A stretch of DNA of 51,361 bases, from the NCBI GenBank assembly GCA_041309605.1, contig JBFYZH010000030.1, forward strand, positions 1 to 51,361, in the 5' to 3' direction. The stretch's first letter is position 1, and each line of letters starts with the position of its first letter. The notes beneath the pieces are model-generated. The model was given only the letters and a program-made list of their open reading frames with translations, did not search any database and was not told the origin of the DNA. The position numbers were made by a program, and so were the translations under genes. Shown one piece after another: positions 16,909 through 24,830 of the stretch. The stretch is from JALOPX01 sp041309605 (lineage in GTDB: Bacteria > Krumholzibacteriota > Krumholzibacteriia > Krumholzibacteriales > Krumholzibacteriaceae).

Positions 16909-19900
16909 GTGAAAAAATATCGGTTGATTTTCGTTTGTCTGGCGATGGCGGCGCTGCTGCCTTTGGTTGCGGAAGCGGACGGGGGAGCCGGAATGATCAG
17001 GTTCCCGGACCTCGATCCATCGGGGAAAAGAATCGCCTTCTCCTACCAGGGGGACATCTGGACGGCGGGAGTGGACGGAAGCGACGTTCGGAGGATTACG
17101 ATTCATGAGGCGTATGAGAGCCATCCCAGATGGAGCCCGGACGGAAAGAATATAGCGTTTTCAAGCAACAGGTATGGAAACGACGATGTTTACGCGGTTT
17201 CATTCAGGGGAGGAGTACCGAAAAGGCTTACCTGGCATTCGGCGGGTGACGAGGTCACAGATTGGAACGGGAGGTACGGGATCGTATTCACGGCGAGAAG
17301 GGATTACCGCCAGGTCGAGTGGGAGACGGAGATTCACCGGATCGGAATGGAGGGAGGAACGCCGGAGAAGCTGATCGGGGCGCTGGGGAACGCCGCTACC
17401 GTATCCCCGGACGGGCGTTATATCGCCTTTGTCTCGGGTGCATGCGGGATAGAACGCGAATTTTACCACGGCCCCGCCAATAAGCAAATATGGCTCTACG
17501 ATACGGGCAGCGGGAAATACACGTTAGTCGCAGGTTCTGCGGCGCAGGACCACATGCCCAGGTGGTCTGGCGCGCGAAGTCTCTGCTACCTGAGCGCCCT
17601 GCCGGTGAACTACAACATCTTCTCTGTAGATATCGACGATGCAGGCAGGCCTGGAACACCGGAGAGGGTGACCGCGTTCGAAGGGGATGGAGTCAGGTAT
17701 TTCGATGTATCCGCGCAAAGCGGTCTGATAGTCGCGGAGTACAGGACAAAGATCTATACGATGGACCTGGATGGAAAGAACATGAACGAACTTGTTCTGG
17801 ACATAGGATCGGATTATCACGAGGAACCCGTCGAACACAAAACCTTTGACGGAAACATCGACCAGTACTCTATCTCGCCGGATGGAAAGTACAGCGCATT
17901 GGCGATCCACGGTGAGATATTCATCACCGAAAACCACAAAACCAGGGCTCGGACGGTGAACGTAAGCGATTCGCCGTGGCGGGACACGGATCCCGTATGG
18001 ACGAGCGATACGACACTGGTCTTCCTGTCCGACAGAGACGGCCTGTTCAACCTCTATCTGGCGATGTCGCTGGATCCGAAGGAAACGGATCTTTTCAAGA
18101 GCCTGAAACACGGGATTGTGAGGGTCACGTCGACCGGCCTGGATGAATCCGCGCCTGCCGTTTCACGCGACGGAAAGAAAGTCTGCTTCCGGCGCGGCAA
18201 CGGCGGACTTGTCATTGCGGAGATCTCCCCTGCCGGCGCGCTATCCGGCGAGAAGACGCTACTCGACGGATGGTCGGTCCCCAACGGGATGGCCTGGAGC
18301 CCCGACGGCAGATACATAGCATATTCGCTCGAAGACCTTAATTTCAATCCGGAAATTTTTATCCATCCTGTCGATGGCTCGATGGAACCGGTGAACGTGT
18401 CTATGCATCCAAGGGGGGATTTCAATCCCGTGTGGAGCGCCGATGGAAGCAGGCTGGCTTTTGTCTCGGACCGGAACAATCGGAAAAGTGACGTATGGTT
18501 CGTTTGGCTTTCGAAAGCGAACTGGGAAAAGACGGCGCAGGATTGGGAGGAGGAAGACGACGAGGAGACTCTGCCCGGTGGCAAGGATAAGGAAAAGAAG
18601 GACGAAGGAGGGAAGGGCGCGGGTACGGGCGGAGAAAAAACGGAAACGGAACCGGTCAGGATAGATTTCGAAGGTATACACGAGCGACTGGTACAGGTTA
18701 CGACGCTTTCCGGCGACGAAAGGGATATCGAGATCTCCAGGGACGGCAAGAAATTCTATTTCACCACCGACAGCCCTTCGGGACGCGGACGGGATCTCTT
18801 TTCCGTCAAATGGGACGGAAAGGATATGAAGGAGTTGACAAAGGGCGGTCAGGACCCTGCGGCGGTAAGGTTCGATCCGTCGAAGAGCTGGCTCTACTCG
18901 CTCAGGAACGGGAAGCTGTCGAGGATGAAGGAGAGCGGCGAAGGGCAGGAAAACGTGGCGATGACCGCCCGATTGGCGATCGACCGCGCCTGCGAACGCG
19001 AACAGATATTCGAGGAGGCGTGGAGAGCCCTGGACGCCTTTTTTTACGATCCAGGGTTCCATGGGAAGGATTGGGATCGACTCAAAAAGAAATACAAACC
19101 GTGGGCCATGGATGCGTCGACCAAGCGCGATTTCAGGGATGTTTTCAACCTGATGGCCGGCCAGCTCGACGCGAGCCACATGGGGCTTTACTACGGGGAC
19201 TCCGAACCCGATCAGAAGGAGATCACGGGGCTTCTCGGTGTTGAGATCGAACCGGCTGTCGACGGTGTAAAGGTTGTACGGGTCATCCCGGATTCGCCGG
19301 CAGATAAAAGTTCCGGCAGGCTCTTACCGGGCGAGATTATCACTGCGGTCAACGGCAAACCGGCCGGGGGCGGTGTTAATTTCTATTCCCTGCTGACTAA
19401 CACGGCCGGCACCAGGATCCTCCTTTCGGTGAAAGACGGAAGGGAGGTGGAACGCGATGTCGCCATCAGGCCTGCAGCCTCGCTGCAGGATGAACTCTAC
19501 AACGAGTGGGTCGACGGCAGAAGGGCAATGACGGAGAAGGCCTCGGGCGGCCGTCTTGGATACCTGCACATCCAGGCCATGGGGTGGGAAAGCTTCGAGC
19601 GGTTCGAGAGGGAGTTCGCCGCGGCAGGCGCCGGCAAGGAAGCAATAGTGATCGACGTGAGGTTCAACGGTGGAGGATGGACAACCGACTACCTCATGGC
19701 TCTTCTGAATGTCGAACAGCATGCCTATACCATCCCGCGAGGCGCGGCGAAGGATCTCGAAAAAGAGAATCTAAAATTCGGCGATTGCTATCCCTACGCG
19801 GAAAGACTCCCGTTCTATCCCTGGATGAAACCGTCGATAGCGATCTGTAACGAGATGAGCTATTCCAACGCTGAAATATTCTCGCATGCGTATAAGACAC

Positions 19901-20160
19901 TGGGGATAGGCACGCTCGTCGGAAAACCGACATTCGGGGCGGTCATATCGACTGACGGAAGAAGGTTGATCGACGGCTCGTTGATACGCCTGCCGTTCAG
20001 GGCCTGGTACGTCAAGGCGACGGGATTGAACATGGAACACGGCCCTGCCGTTCCGGATGTGATCGTCGATAATGATCCGGCGTGCAAGGAGGAAGGCCGT
20101 GATCCTCAGCTGATGAAGGCCGTGGAAATCCTGCTCGGGCAGATCGATGCGGGAAAATAG
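16909..20160 (+). CDS. Secreted Tricorn-type S41 serine protease
   Basis: 1,083 residues from the GTG at 16909, selected because AAAGGAG (16896-16902) is spaced 6 bases and the product then begins with a signal peptide (KKYRLIFVCLAMAALLPLVA). N-terminal WD40/PD40-like propeller blades (SPDGKNIAFSSNRYG, SPDGRYIAYS and others) extend to about residue 580, followed by a charged Glu/Lys/Gly-rich linker near 545-585 and a second propeller. Next come a core domain, a PDZ region around 780-850 and the S41 domain. Catalytic candidates by family: S756-H757 (DASHMG), nucleophile S986 in SYSNAEIF, E1043 in NMEHG. Archaeal Tricorn is cytosolic, but bacterial relatives with signal peptides act in the periplasm. 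It probably degrades peptides together with the neighbouring M14 and HExxH proteins. Confidence 0.92.
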   Translation: MKKYRLIFVCLAMAALLPLVAEADGGAGMIRFPDLDPSGKRIAFSYQGDIWTAGVDGSDVRRITIHEAYESHPRWSPDGKNIAFSSNRYGNDDVYAVSFRGGVPKRLTWHSAGDEVTDWNGRYGIVFTARRDYRQVEWETEIHRIGMEGGTPEKLIGALGNAATVSPDGRYIAFVSGACGIEREFYHGPANKQIWLYDTGSGKYTLVAGSAAQDHMPRWSGARSLCYLSALPVNYNIFSVDIDDAGRPGTPERVTAFEGDGVRYFDVSAQSGLIVAEYRTKIYTMDLDGKNMNELVLDIGSDYHEEPVEHKTFDGNIDQYSISPDGKYSALAIHGEIFITENHKTRARTVNVSDSPWRDTDPVWTSDTTLVFLSDRDGLFNLYLAMSLDPKETDLFKSLKHGIVRVTSTGLDESAPAVSRDGKKVCFRRGNGGLVIAEISPAGALSGEKTLLDGWSVPNGMAWSPDGRYIAYSLEDLNFNPEIFIHPVDGSMEPVNVSMHPRGDFNPVWSADGSRLAFVSDRNNRKSDVWFVWLSKANWEKTAQDWEEEDDEETLPGGKDKEKKDEGGKGAGTGGEKTETEPVRIDFEGIHERLVQVTTLSGDERDIEISRDGKKFYFTTDSPSGRGRDLFSVKWDGKDMKELTKGGQDPAAVRFDPSKSWLYSLRNGKLSRMKESGEGQENVAMTARLAIDRACEREQIFEEAWRALDAFFYDPGFHGKDWDRLKKKYKPWAMDASTKRDFRDVFNLMAGQLDASHMGLYYGDSEPDQKEITGLLGVEIEPAVDGVKVVRVIPDSPADKSSGRLLPGEIITAVNGKPAGGGVNFYSLLTNTAGTRILLSVKDGREVERDVAIRPAASLQDELYNEWVDGRRAMTEKASGGRLGYLHIQAMGWESFERFEREFAAAGAGKEAIVIDVRFNGGGWTTDYLMALLNVEQHAYTIPRGAAKDLEKENLKFGDCYPYAERLPFYPWMKPSIAICNEMSYSNAEIFSHAYKTLGIGTLVGKPTFGAVISTDGRRLIDGSLIRLPFRAWYVKATGLNMEHGPAVPDVIVDNDPACKEEGRDPQLMKAVEILLGQIDAGK

Positions 20161-20210
20161 CGGGTCCCGTATTTTAAGCCGGTATGGGCGGAACGGGCGC
20201 CTTTCGAATA

Positions 20211-20240
20211 AGTTCATATCATTGGAGTTCATATCAATGG
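20211..20240. repeat. Tandem 15-base direct repeat upstream of a promoter
   Basis: AGTTCATATCATTGG is followed immediately by AGTTCATATCAATGG, one mismatch. It ends 4 bases before the -35 box at 20245, the place where an activator would bind. Confidence 0.6.
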
Positions 20241-20244
20241 AAGC

Positions 20245-20273
20245 TTGAGCTTTAGTCGATATGGTGATATCAT
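20245..20273 (+). promoter_or_regulatory. Candidate promoter of the secreted HExxH metallopeptidase gene
   Basis: TTGAGC (20245-20250), 17-base spacer, TATCAT (20268-20273). Leader of about 37 bases to the ATG at 20317. Confidence 0.5.
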
Positions 20274-20316
20274 CGCTGACCAGTAATTCGTTCACACGCT
20301 ACCGAAGGAGAGTTTT

Positions 20317-22410
20317 ATGAAAAGTCTGCTTGGTTTGAATCCAGGGTTGAATCTTTCACTGATACTTCTGTTTTCCCTGGTGAGTGTTTCCGCGGCGATG
20401 GCGGCGAAGCCGGTGTGGATAAAGAATTCGATCGCAGGCCTCGAGACCGAGCTTGCCGGCAGGTATGGCGAGCTGCAGCGGCCAAGGATCGCCAGGGGCC
20501 TCGAACAGGTGGCCGATTACTGGATGGATGAAGACGGAGACGCCGCTGTTTTCGGGGATTTCGTCAGGGAGAATTTCGCCGGCGATCAGGCCACGCTCGA
20601 TTCGATGTTCGAAAGGTTCCAGTCGATCCTCGAGACCTTCAGCGGTTCGATGCACGGGATCTCCAGCGAAATGAGCAGGCAGACCGATCTGTCTCTCGGG
20701 CCGATACTTCCGATGGACAGGGAATTCGCCGGCTACAATCCCGGCGCGCACTTCATAGACGATATGTTCGCGAGCAAGCTCGCCTTCGTGGTTCTTCTCA
20801 ACTTCCCGATTTCAACATTGGACGAACGGCTTACCGACGGGAGGGAGTGGAACAGGAGGCAGTGGGCCGAGGCGAGGCTCGCCCAGCGTTTTTCCAAAAG
20901 AATCCCGGCGTCGGTGAACCTGGAGGTCGCAAAGGCCGCCGCCGAGTCGGACCAGTATATAGCCGATTATAATATCTGGATGCACCATCTTCTCTTCGGG
21001 AACGGTGAAAGACTTTTCCCCGCGAAACTGCGCCTTCTTTCCCACTGGAATCTGCGCGACGAACTCAAGGCAAATTACGCGGGCGGCGGCAAAGGTCTTG
21101 AAAAACAGAAAATGATCTTCCGCGTAATGGAACGGATAGTAGACCAGACGATACCGGAGGTCGTTATAAACAATCCACATGTCGACTGGGATCCTTATAA
21201 AAACACGGTATCTGAGGCGGCAGTCAACGATTCGGGCGAAGAAATCCCCGTTTCCCTCGATATAAAGGCGGACAGGGAGCCGGATACAAGGTACGAAATA
21301 CTTCTCGGCTGTTACAAAGCGCAGAAACTTCTCGATGAGTATTCGCCGGCGGCTCCGACCCTTATGGCAAGGAGTTTCGACGAAGGCAGGGAGATCCGCG
21401 AGAAGGACGTAGAGAAGATGCTGGTGAAGGTCCTCTCTTCGCCGTACGTGAAAAAGGTCGCGAAGATGATTAAAAAGGACCTCGGGCGCGATCTTGAACC
21501 GTTCGACATCTGGTACAACGGATTCCGTTCGATGGGAAAATACACCGAAGCGGAGTTGGACGCGGTCGTCAGGGAAAAATATCCCACGCCGCAGGCGTTC
21601 AAGAACGATATCCCACGTTTCCTTGAACTGCTCGGTTTTTCGGCGGAAAGAATTGACCCGATCGCTGCCAATATCCTCGTGGAACCCGCGAGGGGTTCAG
21701 GACACGCTTCGGGAGGGGAGATGCGTTTTCAACCGGCGAGGCTGCGTACGCGAGTAGGCGAAGGAGGGATGGATTACAAGGGATTCAATATCGCCGCACA
21801 CGAGCTCGGACATAACGTGGAACAGACTATAACGATGAATTACATTGACTATACCCTTCTCGGAGGCGTCCCCAACACGGCTTTCACGGAAGCTTTCGCA
21901 TACATGTTCCAGGAGAACGACCTGATGCTGCTGGGCCTCGATCCGGGACGCGACAAAAAATCAGACGCCATGCAGGTGCTGGGAGATTTCTGGAACACGT
22001 ACGAAATAGGAGCGGTTTCCCTTGTGGACATGAGGATATGGCGCTGGATGTACGATAATCCCGAAGCGACTCCCGATCAGCTGAGAAACGCCGTGATAAG
22101 AATTTCGAAGGATGTCTGGAACGAATATTTCGCTCCCGTCTTCGGCGTGAAGGATATATACATTCTCGGCATCTATTCGCACATCATACATTCGTTCCTC
22201 TATTTGCCGGATTACGCAATCGGCCATCTAATAGCATTCCAGGTAAGAGAGCGAATGAAGAGCGCGGGAAATATCGGGATCGAGTTCGAAAGGATGGCCC
22301 TGGCGGGAAACATCGCTCCGGATCTATGGATGGAGAACGCCGATGGCAAGCCTGTCGGCGCCGATGCACTTCTCGTGGCGGTGGGTAAAGCGCTGGAAGA
22401 CCTGAAGTAA
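20317..22410 (+). CDS. Secreted gluzincin-type zinc metallopeptidase, family not identified
   Basis: 697 residues; ATG with GAAGGAGA upstream. A signal peptide covers about residues 1-30, ending AMAAK. The zinc motif is H495-E-L-G-H499 in NIAAHELGHNVEQ, and E525 in TAFTEAFAYMFQ is 26 residues later as the probable third ligand. This is the gluzincin arrangement seen in M2, M3 and M32-type peptidases. The largely helical sequence before the motif fits an oligopeptidase fold, but I cannot assign a family. The third secreted peptidase gene in this stretch, after M14 and Tricorn, with its own promoter and an upstream tandem repeat. Periplasmic oligopeptide hydrolysis is the likely role (inference). 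Confidence 0.82.
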   Translation: MKSLLGLNPGLNLSLILLFSLVSVSAAMAAKPVWIKNSIAGLETELAGRYGELQRPRIARGLEQVADYWMDEDGDAAVFGDFVRENFAGDQATLDSMFERFQSILETFSGSMHGISSEMSRQTDLSLGPILPMDREFAGYNPGAHFIDDMFASKLAFVVLLNFPISTLDERLTDGREWNRRQWAEARLAQRFSKRIPASVNLEVAKAAAESDQYIADYNIWMHHLLFGNGERLFPAKLRLLSHWNLRDELKANYAGGGKGLEKQKMIFRVMERIVDQTIPEVVINNPHVDWDPYKNTVSEAAVNDSGEEIPVSLDIKADREPDTRYEILLGCYKAQKLLDEYSPAAPTLMARSFDEGREIREKDVEKMLVKVLSSPYVKKVAKMIKKDLGRDLEPFDIWYNGFRSMGKYTEAELDAVVREKYPTPQAFKNDIPRFLELLGFSAERIDPIAANILVEPARGSGHASGGEMRFQPARLRTRVGEGGMDYKGFNIAAHELGHNVEQTITMNYIDYTLLGGVPNTAFTEAFAYMFQENDLMLLGLDPGRDKKSDAMQVLGDFWNTYEIGAVSLVDMRIWRWMYDNPEATPDQLRNAVIRISKDVWNEYFAPVFGVKDIYILGIYSHIIHSFLYLPDYAIGHLIAFQVRERMKSAGNIGIEFERMALAGNIAPDLWMENADGKPVGADALLVAVGKALEDLK

Positions 22411-22516
22411 CCGCGGGGCATGCGATCGCTCAGAGATTGCTTGACCGGGCAGGGGCATGATGTTAGCTTCTTTTGTCCTGAACGTCGATCTGGCGGACAA
22501 CATAAGGCGGGAGTAG

Positions 22517-23500
22517 ATGGGACAAGCTGAAAAGAGAAAAGTGATCGTCACCGGTTCTCTCGGGCAGATAGGTTCTGAACTGGCTTTCGCGCTGGCGGAC
22601 AGATACGGCGTCGATAATATCGTGACCAGCGATCTCAGGGAGGACGCCGAAGGCCGTCTCGACGGGGCGGGTCGGTTCATGAAACTCGACGTCCTCTCGA
22701 AGGATGAATTCAGCGCTGCGGTCAGGGGCAACGGAGTAAATGTGATATACCACCTTGCGGCGCTTCTTTCCGCCGTAGCCGAAGCGAGCCCGCAGAAGGC
22801 CTGGAAAATAAACATGGAGGGCCTCGTCAACGCGCTGGATGTCGCGCTGGAAAACGGATGCAGCCTGTTCGTTCCGAGCTCGATAGGCGCTTTCGGACCT
22901 GATACGCCGCTGGACGATACTCCGCAGGACACCATAATGAGACCACACTCGATGTACGGAGTGACCAAGGTTTCCGGTGAACTGCTCTGCGATTATTACC
23001 ACCTCAGGTTCGGAGTGGACACGAGAGGTGTGAGGTTTCCGGGAATCATTTCGAATGTCACCCTTCCCGGCGGAGGGACTACCGATTACGCGGTGGAGAT
23101 ATTTTACAGGGCGATCACGGATGGTAAGTATACGTGTTACCTCAGGCCGGACACTTCGCTCGACATGATGTACATGCCGGACGCGATAAAGGCCGCCATC
23201 GAAGTGATGGAGGCCGATCCGGCGGGACTGCGCCACCGGAACGCGTTCAACGTGACGGCGATGCACTTCACTCCGGAGATTCTCGCGGCGGAGATAAGAA
23301 AGCATATCCCGGGATTCAGGATCGAATACGAAATAGACCCCGTCAGGCAGGCGATCGCCGATTCATGGCCGAACTTCATGGACGATTCGAGTGCGGAAGA
23401 GGAATGGGGTTGGGCCCCAGAGTACGATCTTGAATCGATGACGGCCGATATGCTCGATGTGCTCGGGAAAAAAACCGCGGGCGGCGTACTCGGAATGTAG
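22517..23500 (+). CDS. tdh: SDR-type L-threonine 3-dehydrogenase
   Basis: 327 residues; GGGAG precedes the ATG. The N-terminal Rossmann loop VTGSLGQIGSELA binds NAD. The catalytic Tyr-xxx-Lys is Y147-GVT-K151, and the serine element PSSIGAFG fits the extended SDR (GalE-like) fold. The sequence pattern (SIGAFGPDTP, MYGVTKVSGELL, RGVRFPGIIS, DMMYMPDAIKA) is that of bacterial GalE-like threonine dehydrogenases, which oxidise threonine to 2-amino-3-ketobutyrate. The next gene, 29 bases downstream, encodes the enzyme for the following step, which supports the assignment strongly. Cytoplasmic. A weak promoter with TTGACC at 22441-22446 may precede the pair. Confidence 0.9.
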   Translation: MGQAEKRKVIVTGSLGQIGSELAFALADRYGVDNIVTSDLREDAEGRLDGAGRFMKLDVLSKDEFSAAVRGNGVNVIYHLAALLSAVAEASPQKAWKINMEGLVNALDVALENGCSLFVPSSIGAFGPDTPLDDTPQDTIMRPHSMYGVTKVSGELLCDYYHLRFGVDTRGVRFPGIISNVTLPGGGTTDYAVEIFYRAITDGKYTCYLRPDTSLDMMYMPDAIKAAIEVMEADPAGLRHRNAFNVTAMHFTPEILAAEIRKHIPGFRIEYEIDPVRQAIADSWPNFMDDSSAEEEWGWAPEYDLESMTADMLDVLGKKTAGGVLGM

Positions 23501-23529
23501 ACGATTGATTTTTCGCGAGGAGCGTGAGG

Positions 23530-24720
23530 ATGTACAAGATCAGGGAAGAACTTCAGGCGACACTCGAAGAGATAAGGCAGGCGGGGCTGTACAAGAGGGA
23601 AAGGATAATCACATCCGACCAGAAAGCCGATATATCCGTCGCCGGCGCCGGAGAAGTGATCAATTTCTGCGCAAACAACTATCTCGGCCTGGCAAACAAC
23701 AGGGAATTGATCGAAGCGGCGAAATCGGCGATGGATACCAGGGGTTTCGGGCTCTCTTCGGTCAGGTTCATCTGCGGAACACAGGATATCCATAAGGAAC
23801 TGGAAACAAAGATCGCCGGCTACTTCGGGACCGATGACGCGATCCTCTACACCTCGTGTTTCGACGCCAACGGGGGTCTCTTCGAGGTAATTCTCTCGGA
23901 AAACGATGCGATCATCAGCGACGAACTCAACCATGCATCGATAATCGACGGCGTGCGTCTCTGCAAGGCGAAAAGATACCGCTACCGCAACAACGACATG
24001 GACGACCTGCGCAAGCAGCTCGAAGCGGCCGCAGCCGACGGGGCCCGCAGAACGATGATCGCGACGGACGGCGTATTTTCGATGGACGGGATAATCGCCC
24101 AGATAGACAGGGTATGCGATCTGGCCGATGAGTTCGGCGCGCTCGTGATGGTGGACGATTCTCACGCCACCGGGTTTTTCGGGCCGACGGGAAGAGGAAG
24201 CGTCGAGCACTGCAACGCTCTCGGCAGGGTGGACGTGATCACTTCGACGCTTGGAAAGGCTATGGGGGGGGCGTCGGGCGGTTTTACTACCGGAAGAAAG
24301 GAAATTATTGAACTCCTGCGGCAGAGGTCGAGACCGTACCTTTTCTCCAACACGCTCGCTCCGGCCCTCGTGGCGGCCTCGATCAGGGCTTTCGAACTTC
24401 TCTGGGAGCCGAGCCCCATGCTCAAGACCCTTGTCGACAACACGGCGTATTTCCGGAAACGGATGACGGAGGCCGGATTCGATATCGTCAAGGGTTCACA
24501 TCCGATCTGTCCCATCATGCTCGGAGACGCCAGGCTCTCCCAGGAGATGGCCGACAGGGTGCTCCTCGAGGGAATATATGTAATAGGATTCTTCTTCCCG
24601 GTCGTTCCAAAGGGCAGGGCGAGGATAAGGGTCCAGATATCGGCCGCTCATTCCCGAAAGCATCTCGACAAGGCGATCGGGGCCTTCGAAAAGGTGGGCA
24701 GGGAGCTTGGAGTCATATAG
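23530..24720 (+). CDS. kbl: Glycine C-acetyltransferase (2-amino-3-ketobutyrate CoA ligase)
   Basis: 396 residues from the ATG at 23530, with AGGAG (23518-23522) spaced 7 bases. PLP-dependent alpha-oxoamine synthase family. The pyridoxal lysine is K243 in STLGKAMGGASGG, and VDDSHATGFFG carries the cofactor-contacting Asp and His. N-terminal YKIREELQATLEEIRQAGLYK and the FCANNYLGLANN element match Kbl rather than BioF or HemA. It converts 2-amino-3-ketobutyrate and CoA to glycine and acetyl-CoA, completing threonine breakdown started by the upstream dehydrogenase. The two form an operon; hppA follows at a distance of 110 bases and is likely separate. Confidence 0.95.
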   Translation: MYKIREELQATLEEIRQAGLYKRERIITSDQKADISVAGAGEVINFCANNYLGLANNRELIEAAKSAMDTRGFGLSSVRFICGTQDIHKELETKIAGYFGTDDAILYTSCFDANGGLFEVILSENDAIISDELNHASIIDGVRLCKAKRYRYRNNDMDDLRKQLEAAAADGARRTMIATDGVFSMDGIIAQIDRVCDLADEFGALVMVDDSHATGFFGPTGRGSVEHCNALGRVDVITSTLGKAMGGASGGFTTGRKEIIELLRQRSRPYLFSNTLAPALVAASIRAFELLWEPSPMLKTLVDNTAYFRKRMTEAGFDIVKGSHPICPIMLGDARLSQEMADRVLLEGIYVIGFFFPVVPKGRARIRVQISAAHSRKHLDKAIGAFEKVGRELGVI

Positions 24721-24830
24721 AAACCGATTTTCCTTGACTGGTTATATAAAATATAAGAATTTGCGTACCGTCGACGGTGTCTCCGTTTACCGGGGACATT
24801 GGTTCAGGCTGGAATTCAGAGGAGGTCGCG

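Noticed and set aside
24767..24778. Palindrome ACCGTCGACGGT before hppA as an operator
   Set aside because: No promoter pair can be placed next to it; 12-base GC-rich palindromes occur by chance.
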